Part shown: positions 1 to 10,963 of the stretch, piece by piece
Layout: the number at the start of each line of letters is the position of its first letter
Position numbering within the stretch: position 1 is the first letter of the stretch
NCBI RefSeq assembly: GCF_019061305.1
Contig: NZ_JAHQZT010000013.1
Location: forward strand, 22,903-86,902
DNA length: 64,000 nucleotides
Direction of reading: 5' to 3'
From: Marinobacterium weihaiense
Lineage (GTDB): Bacteria > Pseudomonadota > Gammaproteobacteria > Pseudomonadales > Balneatricaceae
Notes under the pieces: model-generated
Databases searched by the model: none
The model's input: the letters and a program-made list of their open reading frames with translations, nothing else
Told to the model about the DNA's origin: nothing
Program-made: the position numbers and the translations under genes

Positions 1-339
1 CACGGTGCTTACGAGAAGTCCGAGTTCGAGGACATCAGCAGTATCGTGCGCGGCATTACCGGTGACAAGGGCGCTGTCCATGTTGGCTTCGGGACGCCGC
101 TGAGTGGCGAGTTCGAGTCGCCGGAGCAGCTGGCGGCCGAGATCGACCGCCAGATTTATCTGAATTATCGCCTGCATCCGAGCAACCTGGCCGCGGCCGG
201 CGAGCCGGTCAGTGACGAACAGCAGCAGGCATTCGAGGCACGCCTGGCAGCGGTGGAAGCCGAAGCACGGCCGTTCCTGCAGCAGATGTATGCCAACCCG
301 GTGATCAATCAGCGCAAGGCTGAACAGGAGTCATTATGA
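1..339 (+). CDS. Acyltransferase-family protein, C-terminal part (partial)
   Basis: The reading frame is already open at base 1, so the gene starts outside the window and only about 112 C-terminal residues are seen. The visible part contains a conserved-looking segment ([20 protein letters not shown]) followed by a helical, acidic tail. I associate this ending with a family of 1-acyl-sn-glycerol-3-phosphate acyltransferase-like proteins; the catalytic NHxxxxD and EGTR blocks would lie upstream and cannot be checked. The stop codon overlaps the moaC start by four bases (ATGA), so the two are probably translated together. Function is therefore an inference from a short C-terminal signature. Confidence 0.5.
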   Translation, partial: HGAYEKSEFEDISSIVRGITGDKGAVHVGFGTPLSGEFESPEQLAAEIDRQIYLNYRLHPSNLAAAGEPVSDEQQQAFEARLAAVEAEARPFLQQMYANPVINQRKAEQESL

Positions 340-821
340 GTGAACTGACCCACCTCGACGCCCGCGGCCAGGCTCGCATGGTCGATGTCAGTGACAAGGC
401 CGTGACGGTGCGCGAAGCGCTGGCGTGCGGCTGGGTCGAGATGCAGCCCGATACCCTGGCCATGATTCAGCAGGGCGGCCACCCCAAGGGTGATGTGCTC
501 GCGGTGGCCCGTATCGCCGGTATCCAGGGAGCCAAGAAAACGCCTGACCTGATTCCGCTGTGTCATCCGCTGATGCTCAGCTCGGTCAAGGTGGAACTGA
601 CGCCCGAGGTTGAACACAATCGGGTGCGGATCGAGGCGCGCTGTCGCCTGAGCGGCCAGACCGGTGTCGAAATGGAGGCGCTGACGGCGGTGAGTGTGGC
701 GGCACTGACACTGTATGACATGTGCAAGGCGGTAGACAAGGGCATGTGCATCAGTGGCATCGAGCTGGTCGAAAAGACCGGCGGCAAAAGCGGCGACTGG
801 CGCCGGGAGGATTCGCAATGA
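336..821 (+). CDS. moaC: Cyclic pyranopterin monophosphate synthase MoaC
   Basis: MoaC converts the cyclic dihydro-GTP intermediate made by MoaA into cyclic pyranopterin monophosphate, the first stable precursor of molybdenum cofactor, in the cytoplasm. The 161-residue length is normal. The catalytic set described for the E. coli enzyme is in register: K51, H77 (in LIPLCHPL), E112 and E114 (in VEMEALTAV), D128 and K131. The start overlaps the upstream stop by four bases, and the stop overlaps the moaD start as ATGA, so moaC-moaD form a translationally coupled pair. A molybdoenzyme that would use the cofactor, msrP, lies far downstream in the same window. Confidence 0.96.
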   Translation: MSELTHLDARGQARMVDVSDKAVTVREALACGWVEMQPDTLAMIQQGGHPKGDVLAVARIAGIQGAKKTPDLIPLCHPLMLSSVKVELTPEVEHNRVRIEARCRLSGQTGVEMEALTAVSVAALTLYDMCKAVDKGMCISGIELVEKTGGKSGDWRREDSQ

Positions 822-1069
822 AACTGGTTTACTTTGCCCGCGTTCGCGAACAGCTGGGCTGTGATGAGGAAATCCTGGACAAGCCCAGCGACGTGGCCAC
901 GCTGGGCCAGCTGGTGGACTGGCTGGCCCGGCAGCGCGGCGAGCCCTGGGCCAGCGTGCTGACGGCGCCGGATCTGATCATGGCCTTGAATCAGGAAGTG
1001 GCAGGGCCGCAGGCTCAGCTGTCAGAACAGGACGAGGTGGCCTTTTTCCCACCGGTAACAGGAGGCTGA
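818..1069 (+). CDS. moaD: Molybdopterin synthase small subunit MoaD
   Basis: MoaD is the ubiquitin-like sulfur carrier of molybdopterin synthase; its C-terminal Gly-Gly is adenylated and thiocarboxylated, then donates sulfur to the pterin in a complex with MoaE. The 83-residue protein has the expected small size, the N-terminal strand [14 protein letters not shown] and ends in VTGG. I chose the ATG at 818 because it overlaps the moaC stop (ATGA) and follows GGGAGG at 805-810; a longer frame exists upstream but lies inside moaC. The usual partner gene moaE does not follow; an acyltransferase does. Confidence 0.94.
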   Translation: MKLVYFARVREQLGCDEEILDKPSDVATLGQLVDWLARQRGEPWASVLTAPDLIMALNQEVAGPQAQLSEQDEVAFFPPVTGG

Positions 1070-1070
1070 G

Positions 1071-1823
1071 TTGACTGCTGCCACCCCCCCCAAGGCGACG
1101 CCGCTGCTGTTCGTGCGCTCGTTGCTGTACTACGCCGGTTTCTATCCGGTCACGATCGTGTTTTCCGCCATTTGCCTGATCATCGGCCCGCTGTTGCCGT
1201 TTCGGGCCCGTTTCAGGTTTCTGACCCTGATCAACTACTTCTACATCGCCTGGCTGCGCATCTGCTGTGGCGTCAAGGTGCGGGTCAGCGGCCGCGAGCA
1301 TTTGCCCACAGAGGGCAGCTACGTGGTCATCGCCAACCATCAGAGTGAGTGGGAAACCCTCTATTTCCAGCTGCTGGTGCGTCCGCAGGCCGTGGTGCTC
1401 AAGCAGGAGCTGCTGCGCATTCCGTTCTTCGGCTGGGCGCTGGCGCTGCTCAAGCCGATCGCGCTAGACCGCAGCAAGCGCCGCGGTGCGCTCAAGCAGT
1501 TGCTGGAGCAGGGCAAGGCGCGGCTGGCCGACGGCATTCCGCTGCTGATCTTTCCCCAGGGGACCCGCGTGCCGGTGGGTCAGCTGGGCAAGTGGAACAA
1601 GGGCGGTGCCATGCTGGCGGTGAGCAGTGAGGTGCCGATGATCCCGGTGGCGCACAATGCCGGCCTGTTCTGGCCCGGCAAGTCATTCATCAAGTACCCG
1701 GGCACTATCGAAGTGGCCGTCGGTCCGGCGATCGCTACCCAAGGCAAAAGCGTGGAAGAGGTGCATCAGATTGCCAGCGAGTGGCTGGAAACGACCATGC
1801 GCAAGCAGGGCAGTCTGGACTGA
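1071..1823 (+). CDS. 1-acyl-sn-glycerol-3-phosphate acyltransferase (PlsC family)
   Basis: This is a membrane-associated lysophospholipid acyltransferase, the step that adds the second fatty acyl chain in phosphatidic acid synthesis. The 250-residue protein has a hydrophobic N-terminal region (about 15-65) and the family blocks NHQSEWE (89-95, the HxxxxD/E catalytic block, with Glu) and FPQGTR (161-166, in place of the common FPEGTR). Translation starts at TTG, preceded by GGAGG five bases upstream and lying one base after the moaD stop, so it is probably in the same transcript as moaCD. Genomes often carry several such paralogues, so it may not be the main PlsC. Confidence 0.88.
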   Translation: MTAATPPKATPLLFVRSLLYYAGFYPVTIVFSAICLIIGPLLPFRARFRFLTLINYFYIAWLRICCGVKVRVSGREHLPTEGSYVVIANHQSEWETLYFQLLVRPQAVVLKQELLRIPFFGWALALLKPIALDRSKRRGALKQLLEQGKARLADGIPLLIFPQGTRVPVGQLGKWNKGGAMLAVSSEVPMIPVAHNAGLFWPGKSFIKYPGTIEVAVGPAIATQGKSVEEVHQIASEWLETTMRKQGSLD

Positions 1824-1873
1824 TAGCGCTCAGGGGCATCGGATCCCAAGCCCGTTGTGCCGGGTCCAAAACC

Positions 1874-1903
1874 AAAAAACCGCTCGAGTGAGCGGTTTTT
1901 TTT
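1874..1903. terminator. Bidirectional intrinsic terminator
   Basis: Inverted repeat AAAAACCGCTC / GAGCGGTTTTT with a four-base loop and T-runs on both sides. It sits between the convergent acyltransferase gene and fabB and can serve both strands. Confidence 0.9.
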
Positions 1904-1922
1904 ATCGGTCTTGATCGTCGTA

Positions 1923-3140
1923 TCAGGCGTCGTATTTTTCGAAGACCAGCGTCGAGTTGGTACCGCCAAAGCCAAAGCTGTTGGACATGACGCGCTTGAG
2001 CTCGACACCGTCCTTGCGCTCGGTGATGACCGGCATGCCTTCGGCTTCCGGGTCCAGCTCTTCGATGTTGGCCGATGCACAGATGAAATTGTTCTGCTGC
2101 ATGAGGATCGAGTAGATCGCTTCCTGTACGCCGGTGGCGCCCAGCGAGTGGCCAGTCAGAGACTTGGTAGAGCTGACCGGTGGCATGTCATCGCCGAAGG
2201 TCTGCTTCATCGCTTTCAGCTCCTGGATATCACCAGCTGGTGTGGAGGTGCCGTGGGAGTTGATGTAGTCGATCGGGCCGTCCACGGTTGCCATGGCCTG
2301 CTGCATGCAGCGGATGGCGCCTTCACCGGACGGCGCCACCATGTCGTAGCCGTCGGACGTAGCACCGTAACCGGTCAGCTCGGCGTAGATCTTGGCGCCA
2401 CGCGCTTTGGCGTGCTCCAGCTCTTCCAGTACCAGCATACCCGCGCCGCCGGCAATGACGAAGCCGTCACGGTTGGCGTCGTAGGCACGGGAGGCTTTTT
2501 CCGGGGTGTCGTTATACTTGCTGGACAGGGCACCCATGGCATCAAACATGACGCTCAGGGACCAGTGCAGCTCTTCACCACCGCCGGCAAAGATCACGTC
2601 CTGCTTGCCCAGCTGGATCTGTTCCATGGCATTGCCGATGCAGTGCGCGCTGGTGGCGCAGGCCGAGGTGATGGAGTAGTTCACGCCCTTGATCTTGAAC
2701 GGCGTGGCCAGGCAGGCGGATACGGTCGAGCCCATGGTGCGAGTGACGCGGTAGGGACCGACACGGCGCACACCCTTGCTGCGCAGGATATCGGCGGTTT
2801 CCACGATGTCTGCGGAAGAGGCGCCGCCAGAACCAGCAATCAGGCCGGTACGGACGTTGGAGACCTGGTCTTCGGCCAGGCCGGAATGCTCAATCGCCTG
2901 CTTCATCGCCAGGTAGGCGTAGGCGGAAGCATTACCCATGAAACGGCGCAGCTTGCGGTCGATCATGCTGTCCAGATCGATATCGATGCTGCCGGCCACC
3001 TGGCTGCGGAAGCCGAGTTCTTTGTATTCCGGCTGAAACTTGATGCCGGAGCGGCCCTGCTTCAGTGAATCCAGAACTGTCTCCAGATCGTTACCCAGGC
3101 AGGATACGATTCCCATACCGGTCACTACGACGCGTCGCAT
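1923..3140 (-). CDS. fabB: Beta-ketoacyl-ACP synthase I (FabB)
   Basis: FabB elongates acyl-ACP, including the cis-unsaturated chains diverted by FabA, in type II fatty acid synthesis in the cytoplasm. The 405-residue protein carries the Cys-His-His triad of the condensing enzymes: C161 (in TSACATSAH), H296 (in HGTSTPAGD) and H331 (in [12 protein letters not shown]). The C-terminal [10 protein letters not shown] loop is present. It lies 73 bases downstream of fabA on the same strand, the classic fabA-fabB operon of gammaproteobacteria that make unsaturated fatty acids anaerobically. The adjacency to FabA supports FabB over FabF. Confidence 0.97.
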   Translation of the reverse strand: MRRVVVTGMGIVSCLGNDLETVLDSLKQGRSGIKFQPEYKELGFRSQVAGSIDIDLDSMIDRKLRRFMGNASAYAYLAMKQAIEHSGLAEDQVSNVRTGLIAGSGGASSADIVETADILRSKGVRRVGPYRVTRTMGSTVSACLATPFKIKGVNYSITSACATSAHCIGNAMEQIQLGKQDVIFAGGGEELHWSLSVMFDAMGALSSKYNDTPEKASRAYDANRDGFVIAGGAGMLVLEELEHAKARGAKIYAELTGYGATSDGYDMVAPSGEGAIRCMQQAMATVDGPIDYINSHGTSTPAGDIQELKAMKQTFGDDMPPVSSTKSLTGHSLGATGVQEAIYSILMQQNNFICASANIEELDPEAEGMPVITERKDGVELKRVMSNSFGFGGTNSTLVFEKYDA

Positions 3141-3213
3141 GTGTAGCCTCTCTTCAAATCAATCAACAATGTAGTCTTATTATCAGGCAGTCTTCGCAAG
3201 CCTTGGTTCCGGC

Positions 3214-3729
3214 TCAGAAGTTGTCGGTCTGCTTGAACAGGCCAACACGCAGATCCTTGGCAGTGTAGATGACACGGCCGTCCACGGCGACTGTACCGTC
3301 GGCGATGCCCATCACCAGCTTGCGCTCGATCACGCGCTTGAGCTCGATGTGGTAGGTCACCTTGCTGGCACTGGGCAGGACCTGGCCGGTGAATTTTACT
3401 TCACCCGAGCCCAGGGCGCGGCCACGGCCTTCGTTGCCGCGCCAGCCAAGGAAGAAACCGACCAGCTGCCACATGGCGTCCAGGCCCAGACAGCCTGGCA
3501 TCACCGGGTCACCCGGGAAGTGGCAGTCAAAGAACCAGAGATCAGGACGGATATCCAGTTCGGCGATGATCTCGCCCTTGCCGAACTGGCCGCCATCGGT
3601 GTTGATGTCAAGGATGCGGTCCAGCATCAGCATATTGCCGACCGGCAGCTGTGCATTGCCGGGGCCGAACATTTCGCCGTGACCGCACTGCAGCAGCTCT
3701 TCGCGTTCAAATGAGGAAGGTCGTGTCAT
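3214..3729 (-). CDS. fabA: 3-hydroxydecanoyl-ACP dehydratase/isomerase (FabA)
   Basis: FabA dehydrates 3-hydroxydecanoyl-ACP and isomerises trans-2- to cis-3-decenoyl-ACP, the branch point to unsaturated fatty acids. From the ATG at 3729 the protein has 171 residues, matching the family length, with the active-site histidine H70 in [13 protein letters not shown] and aspartate D84 in GLDAMWQL. A frame extension to a GTG at 3786 would add 19 residues with no family counterpart, so I rejected it. fabA is first in the operon with fabB and is divergent from the methyltransferase gene at 3854; the shared 124-base gap should hold both promoters. Confidence 0.97.
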   Translation of the reverse strand: MTRPSSFEREELLQCGHGEMFGPGNAQLPVGNMLMLDRILDINTDGGQFGKGEIIAELDIRPDLWFFDCHFPGDPVMPGCLGLDAMWQLVGFFLGWRGNEGRGRALGSGEVKFTGQVLPSASKVTYHIELKRVIERKLVMGIADGTVAVDGRVIYTAKDLRVGLFKQTDNF

Positions 3730-3853
3730 AAGAAACCGTATATCCAGAGGTTTTTCATCAGTATTTCGGCGATTATACCGTTTCACTGCCTTTCAGGCAC
3801 GAGCTGAGTCATGTAATTTGCTCATCAAGCGCACACCGAGGAGGGCTCAAACC

Positions 3854-4471
3854 GTGGAACATGCATTCTGGCACACTCGCTGGAAAGAGGGACGTATCGG
3901 CTTTCACCAGACGGATATCAATGCCTGGCTGTGCCGTTACTGGCCACGGTTGCGGCTGCCGGCAGGTGCCCGGGTGCTGGTACCGCTGTGCGGCAAGTCG
4001 CGCGATATGCTCTGGTTGCGGGAGCAGGGGCACGAAGTAGTCGGCGTAGAACTGAGTGATCTGGCCTGTCGTGATTTCTTCGAGGAGCAGGGGGTGCGGG
4101 TGACGCCGGTCGCCGTGCCTGAGGGCCATACCCGTACTCGCGACGGCATTACCCTGTGGAGTGCCGACCTGTTCGCACTGGGGCGGGAGCATTGGGGTGA
4201 GGTGGCAGCGGTCTATGACCGCGCGGCGCTGATTGCCCTGCCGCCGGCGATGCGCAAGGCCTATGCCGCGCACCTGCGCGAGCAGTTGCCCGCCGGCGTG
4301 GAGATGCTGCTGGTGACGCTGGAGTTGACCGGCAGCGAAGGGCCGCCGTTTTCGGTGCCCGAAGCGGAAGTGCGCAGGCTGTTCGAGCCGGCATTCACGC
4401 TGGTGCGTCTGGATCAGGCAGAAGTGGAGTCTGGGCGGCGTGAAGTGGTGTATCGCCTCACGCGCCAGTAA
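3854..4471 (+). CDS. tpm: Thiopurine S-methyltransferase (TPMT family)
   Basis: A class I SAM-dependent methyltransferase that in bacteria methylates thiopurine analogues and selenium or tellurium oxyanion species. The 205-residue protein begins with EHAFWHTRWKEGRIGFHQ, the start typical of this family, and has the SAM-binding block VLVPLCGKSRDM (41-52) followed by VVGVELS. I chose the GTG at 3854: GAGGAGG lies about nine bases upstream and the family N-terminus begins exactly there. An in-frame ATG at 3818 would add 12 unrelated residues. It stands alone, divergent from fabA and convergent with ispB. Confidence 0.9.
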   Translation: MEHAFWHTRWKEGRIGFHQTDINAWLCRYWPRLRLPAGARVLVPLCGKSRDMLWLREQGHEVVGVELSDLACRDFFEEQGVRVTPVAVPEGHTRTRDGITLWSADLFALGREHWGEVAAVYDRAALIALPPAMRKAYAAHLREQLPAGVEMLLVTLELTGSEGPPFSVPEAEVRRLFEPAFTLVRLDQAEVESGRREVVYRLTRQ

Positions 4472-4477
4472 GGCAGC

Positions 4478-5446
4478 TCAGCTGGTACGGCCGAGCGCCT
4501 GTTCGGTCAGGGTGACCAGGGTGTCGCGGAAAGAGCTGGCCGGCAGGGCCTCGAGCGCCTGGACCGCCTTGTCCAGTTCGGCCTGCGCCTGCTGGCGGGT
4601 GTAGTCGATGGCTCCGGTGCGCTGAACCACGTCCATCACCGGCTGCAGGTCATCCAGGCCGCCTTCGCGGATGGCGCGACGGATCAGCTTGCGCTCCTCG
4701 TCCGTACCCACGCGCATGGCATGGATCAGCGGCAGGGTCGCCTTGCCTTCGGCCAGGTCATCACCCACGTTCTTGCCCATGGTGGCGCTGTCGGACAGGT
4801 AGTCCATCAGGTCGTCGACGATCTGGAAAGCGATGCCCAAATGACGGCCGTACAGGCGCATGGCCTCGCGTTCAGCGTCCGAGGCATCGGCCAGGATGGC
4901 GCCCACTTCGGTAGCGGCCTCGAACAGCATGGCGGTCTTGCCGAGGATCACCTGCATGTAGGACTCTTCGGTGGTGTCCGGGTTGCGCTGGTTGAGCAGC
5001 TGCAGCACCTCGCCTTCGGCGATCACGGTAGTGGCGTTGGAGATCACCTGCATGATTTCCATGCGGCCGATCTCCACCATCAGCTGGAACGAGCGCGAAT
5101 ACAGGAAATCGCCGACCAGAACACTGGGCGCATTGCCCCACTTGGCGTTGGCGGTGGCGTTACCGCGGCGCAGCTCCGAGTTGTCCACGACATCATCGTG
5201 CAGCAACGTTGCGGTATGGATGAATTCGATAATGGCGGCCAGTGGAACATGCTGCTCGCCCTTGTAGCCACAGGCATTGGCACTGAGCAAAACCAGCAGG
5301 GGGCGAATGCGCTTGCCGCCGCCGGAGACAATGTAGTGGCCGATCCTCTCCACCAGCGGGACGTTGGAACCCAAATGGTTGAGGATGTAGTCGGTGACGG
5401 CATTGAACTGCGGCTCAATCGCCGGATTTAGCTGATGTGGCTGCAT
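4478..5446 (-). CDS. ispB: Long-chain polyprenyl diphosphate synthase (IspB)
   Basis: IspB builds the all-trans octa- or nona-prenyl diphosphate side chain of ubiquinone by adding isopentenyl units to farnesyl diphosphate. The 322-residue protein carries both Asp-rich Mg-binding motifs, DDVVD (84-88, in [15 protein letters not shown]) and DDLMD (211-215, in [13 protein letters not shown]), and GGGKRIRP (42-49). It is divergent from rplU, the arrangement ispB/rplU-rpmA-obg common in gammaproteobacteria. It ends six bases from the stop of the convergent methyltransferase gene. Chain length cannot be decided from sequence by eye. Confidence 0.95.
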   Translation of the reverse strand: MQPHQLNPAIEPQFNAVTDYILNHLGSNVPLVERIGHYIVSGGGKRIRPLLVLLSANACGYKGEQHVPLAAIIEFIHTATLLHDDVVDNSELRRGNATANAKWGNAPSVLVGDFLYSRSFQLMVEIGRMEIMQVISNATTVIAEGEVLQLLNQRNPDTTEESYMQVILGKTAMLFEAATEVGAILADASDAEREAMRLYGRHLGIAFQIVDDLMDYLSDSATMGKNVGDDLAEGKATLPLIHAMRVGTDEERKLIRRAIREGGLDDLQPVMDVVQRTGAIDYTRQQAQAELDKAVQALEALPASSFRDTLVTLTEQALGRTS

Positions 5447-5571
5447 CGACGGGGTCTGTATGTGGACTGAACACCCGCCGCATGCTAGGCGGCGCTCCCG
5501 GGAGTGTCAAGTCAGGCGCCCGAGGCGGCGTGATTTCGGCTATGGCGGGGGCTGGGTGCGCGCAAAACAGC

Positions 5572-5601
5572 TTGCTAAAAAGTGTGCAAATGGCGTAAAA
5601 T
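5572..5601 (+). promoter_or_regulatory. Candidate sigma-70 promoter of rplU-rpmA
   Basis: TTGCTA (5572-5577) and TAAAAT (5596-5601) are separated by 18 bases, about 120 bases upstream of the rplU start. The leader that follows could hold translational control, but I see no clear structure in it. Confidence 0.6.
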
Positions 5602-5723
5602 CCCGCGCCTCGAACCTGTCCACCGACGCTCCCTACCATAGGGTGCCAGAAATCTGCGGATTTCGGCCATTAGAAGTAGGTTTCGTATCCAGTAGCCGGG
5701 CAGGTGAAACCTTGGAGAAAAGC

Positions 5724-6035
5724 ATGTTTGCAGTAATCGTAAGCGGCGGTAAGCAGTACCGTGTGCAGGAAGGACAGACTCTGAAGCTGGAAAAACTGGC
5801 GGCTGACGCAGGTTCCAGCTTTGAATTCGACCGCGTCCTGCTGGTCGGCAACGGCGACGACATCAAGGTCGGCGCGCCGGTTGTAGACGGTGCCAAAGTG
5901 TCTGCTGAAGTGGTCGGTCACGGCCGTGGCGAAAAGGTCAACATCATCAAGTTCCGTCGCCGCAAGCACCACATGAAGCGTCAGGGCCACCGTCAGTGGT
6001 TCACTGAAGTCAAGATCACTGGCATCAGTGCCTGA
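5724..6035 (+). CDS. rplU: Large ribosomal subunit protein bL21
   Basis: bL21 is a 50S ribosomal protein that binds 23S rRNA. The 103-residue sequence has the expected start [18 protein letters not shown] and the basic C-terminal block [16 protein letters not shown] that contacts rRNA. The ATG at 5724 is preceded by GGAG about seven bases upstream; the frame is open farther upstream but that stretch is the leader and promoter region. It is the first gene of rplU-rpmA, 24 bases ahead of rpmA. Confidence 0.98.
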   Translation: MFAVIVSGGKQYRVQEGQTLKLEKLAADAGSSFEFDRVLLVGNGDDIKVGAPVVDGAKVSAEVVGHGRGEKVNIIKFRRRKHHMKRQGHRQWFTEVKITGISA

Positions 6036-6059
6036 GTAACCGAATTAGGAGATTGAAGA

Positions 6060-6317
6060 ATGGCTCATAAGAAGGCTGGTGGTTCAACGCGTAACGGCCG
6101 CGACTCACAATCAAAGCGTCTGGGCGTAAAGCGTTTCGGTGGTCAGGCAGTTCTGGCTGGCAACATTCTGGTTCGTCAGCGTGGCACTAAGTTCCACGCC
6201 GGTGAGAATGTTGGTCTGGGCAAGGACCACACCCTGTTCGCAACCGCCAACGGCGTTGTGAAGTTCGAGACCAAGGGTCCGAACAACCGTAAATACGTAA
6301 GCATCGTTCCTGCCTAA
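6060..6317 (+). CDS. rpmA: Large ribosomal subunit protein bL27
   Basis: bL27 reaches toward the peptidyl transferase centre of the 50S subunit through its N-terminal tail. The 85-residue protein starts [20 protein letters not shown], the standard bacterial tail with no cleavable presequence, and has the usual [15 protein letters not shown] core. TAGGAGA provides the ribosome binding site. It is followed closely by a strong hairpin terminator, so rplU-rpmA is one transcript, with obg read mainly from its own signal or by readthrough. Confidence 0.98.
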   Translation: MAHKKAGGSTRNGRDSQSKRLGVKRFGGQAVLAGNILVRQRGTKFHAGENVGLGKDHTLFATANGVVKFETKGPNNRKYVSIVPA

Positions 6318-6336
6318 GCAGCGAATGTGTGCGCGT

Positions 6337-6366
6337 TAAAAAGCTCCGCCCAGGCGGAGCTTTTTT
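6337..6366 (+). terminator. Intrinsic terminator after rpmA
   Basis: Stem AAGCTCCGCC / GGCGGAGCTT with a two-base loop and a six-T run, starting about 20 bases after the rpmA stop. Confidence 0.9.
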
Positions 6367-6448
6367 CGTTGTGTACTCGGCTCCGCGCATGCCAAGAGGC
6401 TGTGGTGGGTGCTGTCAGGGTGTATCCTTCAGGGCATGCCCGGAATGA

Positions 6449-7666
<1,218 letters not shown>

Positions 7667-7681
7667 CGGAGTAAGAGCAAG

Positions 7682-8806
7682 GTGACTGCGGGACGTAAAA
7701 GCTTGGCCCAGTCTGGACGCTGGGTCGTCAAGATCGGCAGTGCGCTGCTGACCAATGATGGTCAGGGGCTGGATCAGATCGCTATCGCCGGCTGGGTCGA
7801 TCAGCTGGTGGAATTGACCCGTCGGGGTGTGGAGGTGGTGCTGGTATCTTCTGGCTCCGTAGCCGAGGGTATGACGCGCCTGGGCTGGTCTGAGCGGCCG
7901 TCGGAGGTATACCGCCTCCAGGCGGCCGCTGCCGTGGGGCAGATGGGGCTGGTGCAGGCCTATGAGACCAACTTCCGTCGTCATGGCCTGCACACCGCTC
8001 AGGTGCTGTTGACGCACGACGACATGTCCAACCGCAAGCGCTATCTTAATGCTCGTTCTACTCTGCGTACCCTGATCGAGCTGGGTGTAGTGGCGGTGGT
8101 CAACGAGAACGACACCGTCGTGACCAGCGAGATCCGTTTCGGCGACAACGATACTCTGGGAGCGCTGGTGGCCAATGCCGTGGAAGCGGACGTGCTGATT
8201 CTACTGACTGACCAGCATGGCCTGTACACCGCCGATCCGCGCAGTAACTCCGATGCCGAGCTGATCAGCGAGGCGATGGCCGGCGACAAGCGGTTGACTG
8301 CCATGGCGGGTGGCGGTGGCAAGCTGGGGCGGGGCGGTATGGCCACCAAGGTGCGTGCGGCCAAGCTGGCGGCACGTTCCGGGGCGCTGACGGCGATCGC
8401 CAGTGGGCGCGAGCCTGATGTACTGCTCAAGCTGCATGCCGCCGAACAGGTGGGTACGTTGTTGCTGCCAGAGTGTGAACCCATGGCGGCCCGCAAGCAA
8501 TGGATCGCCGGTCATCTGCAGGCGCGCGGTTCTCTGGTGCTGGATGCCGGTGCCGTGGCGGCGCTGACCGAGCGTGGCAAGAGTTTGCTGCCGGCGGGCG
8601 TGCGTTCCGTCAGTGGAGACTTTTCCCGTGGCGAGATGGTGATGATGCTGGATGAGTGCGGCCGGGTAGTGGCGCGCGGACTGGCCAACTATGGCGTGGA
8701 AGATGCGCAGCGCATCATTGGGCGTCCCAGTCGCGATATCGAAGGGGTGTTGGGCTTCATGGGTGAGGCGGAGTTGGTGCACCGAGATAATCTGGTGCTG
8801 GCGTGA
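7682..8806 (+). CDS. proB: Glutamate 5-kinase (ProB)
   Basis: ProB phosphorylates glutamate to gamma-glutamyl phosphate, the first and feedback-controlled step of proline synthesis. The 374-residue protein has an amino-acid-kinase domain ([11 protein letters not shown] near 13-23, [15 protein letters not shown]) and a C-terminal PUA domain (about 280-365), the long form found in E. coli. Translation starts at GTG with GGAG ten bases upstream. It follows obg and ends before a strong terminator shared with convergent rpsT. Confidence 0.96.
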   Translation: MTAGRKSLAQSGRWVVKIGSALLTNDGQGLDQIAIAGWVDQLVELTRRGVEVVLVSSGSVAEGMTRLGWSERPSEVYRLQAAAAVGQMGLVQAYETNFRRHGLHTAQVLLTHDDMSNRKRYLNARSTLRTLIELGVVAVVNENDTVVTSEIRFGDNDTLGALVANAVEADVLILLTDQHGLYTADPRSNSDAELISEAMAGDKRLTAMAGGGGKLGRGGMATKVRAAKLAARSGALTAIASGREPDVLLKLHAAEQVGTLLLPECEPMAARKQWIAGHLQARGSLVLDAGAVAALTERGKSLLPAGVRSVSGDFSRGEMVMMLDECGRVVARGLANYGVEDAQRIIGRPSRDIEGVLGFMGEAELVHRDNLVLA

Positions 8807-8823
8807 TGTCAGTGGGCAGATAC

Positions 8824-8851
8824 AAAAAAACCGGCAGAAGCCGGTTTTTTT
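8824..8851. terminator. Bidirectional intrinsic terminator
   Basis: AAAAACCGGC / GCCGGTTTTT with an AGAA loop and poly-A/T flanks, between the convergent proB and rpsT genes. Confidence 0.92.
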
Positions 8852-8870
8852 GTGCTGATCAGACGTAGGC

Positions 8871-9137
8871 TTAAGCAGCCATTGCCTTGATGCGAGCGCT
8901 CAGGCGGCTCTTGGTGCGGGCGATCTTGTTCTTGTGAAAGATGCCCTTGTTCACGGAGCTATCCATGATCGGCTGAGCGACCTTGAAAGCTTCCTGTGCA
9001 GCTGCCTGGTCGCCGCTGTCGATAGCAGCGAAGACTTTTTTGATGTACGTGCGCGCCATGGAGCGCAGGCTAGCGTTGTGCTGACGACGCTTCTCCGCCT
9101 GACGAGCGCGTTTTTTGGATCCTGCGGAATTAGCCAC
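8871..9137 (-). CDS. rpsT: Small ribosomal subunit protein bS20
   Basis: bS20 is an early-binding 30S protein. The 88-residue, highly basic sequence begins [20 protein letters not shown], a clear family start. The start codon is GTG, with AAGGAG at good spacing. E. coli rpsT uses the rare start TTG and is autoregulated at translation, so a non-ATG start here may reflect the same control; that link is inference. It is monocistronic, between a strong promoter at 9207-9235 and the terminator at 8824-8851. Confidence 0.98.
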   Translation of the reverse strand: MANSAGSKKRARQAEKRRQHNASLRSMARTYIKKVFAAIDSGDQAAAQEAFKVAQPIMDSSVNKGIFHKNKIARTKSRLSARIKAMAA

Positions 9138-9206
9138 GATCCGGCTCCTTCAATGATTAGGGTTGATCAGAATACGGCGATGTAATGCCGAAAAATTAGA
9201 CGCGAC

Positions 9207-9235
9207 ATTATTCCTGTCCCCATGCAGGATGTCAA
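9207..9235 (-). promoter_or_regulatory. Strong sigma-70 promoter of rpsT
   Basis: Read on the minus strand: TTGACA (9235-9230), a 17-base spacer, AATAAT (9212-9207). This is a perfect -35 with ideal spacing and predicts a leader of about 60 bases before the rpsT GTG. Confidence 0.85.
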
Positions 9236-9325
9236 CCAAATGACCCGGTTTCGACACCGGACTTTGTCTGTTTTGTAATCAAAGCTATGATCGGCGCACA
9301 TTCGGCAGAGCTGTAAGGAAAAATT

Positions 9326-10882
9326 GTGGCGGAACAGGCAAAAAAAGCAGGTGCAGGGTTGCTGCGCTCCAGCGGCGTGGTCGGGATCATGACCCTGCTG
9401 TCGCGCGTACTGGGGCTGGTGCGTGATGTGGTGATCGCCGGCTATTTTGGCGCCAGCGGTAGTGCTGACGCCTTCTTCGTAGCCTTCAAAATTCCCAACT
9501 TCCTGCGCCGCCTGTTTGCCGAGGGGGCGTTTTCCCAGGCCTTCGTGCCGGTACTGTCGGAATACCGCACCCAGCGTGATCTGGCAGCGGTGCAGCAGCT
9601 GGTGCATCGGGTGGCCGGGGCGCTGGGGTCGGTGCTGGTCGCGGTCACCGTGCTGGCTGTGATTGGCGCCCCGTTGCTGGCGGCGCTGTTTGCCCCCGGT
9701 TTCTACATGGCCGGTGGTGAAAAGTTCACGCTGGCCGCCGACATGCTCAGAATCACCTTCCCCTACCTGCTGCTGATTTCGTTGACCGCCTTCTGCGGTG
9801 CCATTCTTAACAGTTACGAACGCTTTGCTGTACCGGCCTTTACCCCGGTGCTGCTCAACCTCTGTCTGATCGGCTCGGCGGTCTGGCTCAGCCCGCTGCT
9901 GGAGACGCCAGTGATGGCGCTGGCTTGGGGCGTGCTCATGGCCGGAGCGGTGCAGCTGCTGTTCCAGCTGCCGTTTCTGGCCCGGTTGCGCCTGCTACCG
10001 GTGCCTCAGCCCGGTTTTCGTGACGAGGGCGTGCGCCGCATCCTCAGGCTGATGCTGCCGGCGCTGTTCGGTGTCTCGGTGGCGCAGATAAACCTGTTGC
10101 TGGATACGGTGCTGGCATCTTTCCTGCAGACCGGCAGCGTGTCCTGGCTGTATTACTCCGATCGCCTGTCCGAGCTGCCGTTGGGGGTGTTCGGCATTGC
10201 GATCGCCACGGTGATCCTGCCCAGCCTGTCGCGTACCCATGCGGCGCAGAACCCCGAGCGTTTCGCGCAGATGCTCGACTGGGGCATCCGCATGATTTTG
10301 CTGATCGGCGTGCCCGCGGCGTTGGCGCTGGCGCTGCTGGCGGAGCCGCTGATCGCGACGCTGTTCCACTACGGGCAGATGACCGACCGTGACGTGCTCA
10401 TGGCAGCCATGAGTCTGAGGGCCTATGCCTTCGGCCTGCTGGCGTTCATGTTGATCAAGGTGCTGGCGCCGGGTTACTTTGCCCGCCAGGATACGCGCAC
10501 GCCAGTGCGCATTGCGGTGAAGGCCATGGTCGCCAACATGGTGTTCAACCTGATCCTGGTTTGGCCGCTGGATCACGCTGGGCTGGCGCTGGCGACTTCG
10601 CTGTCGGCGTTTATGAATGCCGGTTGGCTGCTGCATGGCCTGATCAAGGAAGGCGTGTTCCGCTGGCAGCCGGGCTGGGGCCAGATGCTGTTTCGCCTGC
10701 TCAGTGCATCGGCTGTACTGGTAGGCACCTTGCTACTGATTCAATACCAGTTGGGCGACTGGCTGGCGGCCGATCTCTGGACTCGGGTACAGTGGATGAC
10801 GCTGCTGGTGCTGGCTGGCGGGGGGGCCTACGGCCTGTCTCTGGTGGCCACCGGTCTGCGCCTGCATCACTTGCGTGGCTGA
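9326..10882 (+). CDS. murJ: Lipid II flippase MurJ
   Basis: MurJ moves lipid II across the inner membrane for peptidoglycan synthesis and belongs to the MOP exporter superfamily. The 518-residue protein is hydrophobic throughout, consistent with 14 transmembrane segments, and shows the conserved N-terminal block SRVLGLVRDVVIAGYFGA and the segment FKIPNFLRRLFAEGAFSQAF cited here only as a landmark near residues 55-74. The start is GTG with TAAGGA seven bases upstream. It is divergent from rpsT and followed by ribF, as in many gammaproteobacteria. Confidence 0.96.
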   Translation: MAEQAKKAGAGLLRSSGVVGIMTLLSRVLGLVRDVVIAGYFGASGSADAFFVAFKIPNFLRRLFAEGAFSQAFVPVLSEYRTQRDLAAVQQLVHRVAGALGSVLVAVTVLAVIGAPLLAALFAPGFYMAGGEKFTLAADMLRITFPYLLLISLTAFCGAILNSYERFAVPAFTPVLLNLCLIGSAVWLSPLLETPVMALAWGVLMAGAVQLLFQLPFLARLRLLPVPQPGFRDEGVRRILRLMLPALFGVSVAQINLLLDTVLASFLQTGSVSWLYYSDRLSELPLGVFGIAIATVILPSLSRTHAAQNPERFAQMLDWGIRMILLIGVPAALALALLAEPLIATLFHYGQMTDRDVLMAAMSLRAYAFGLLAFMLIKVLAPGYFARQDTRTPVRIAVKAMVANMVFNLILVWPLDHAGLALATSLSAFMNAGWLLHGLIKEGVFRWQPGWGQMLFRLLSASAVLVGTLLLIQYQLGDWLAADLWTRVQWMTLLVLAGGGAYGLSLVATGLRLHHLRG

Positions 10883-10963
10883 ACACTTTGTGAGCGGTAC
10901 TCGCCGTGGCCAGAGTACGATATACTGCGCAGTCCATATTTCTGGCGCTGGCTCAGCAACTGC

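Noticed and set aside
1857..3068. 403-codon frame opposite fabB
   Set aside because: Begins in the terminator and runs antisense to a clear fabB; shadow frame.
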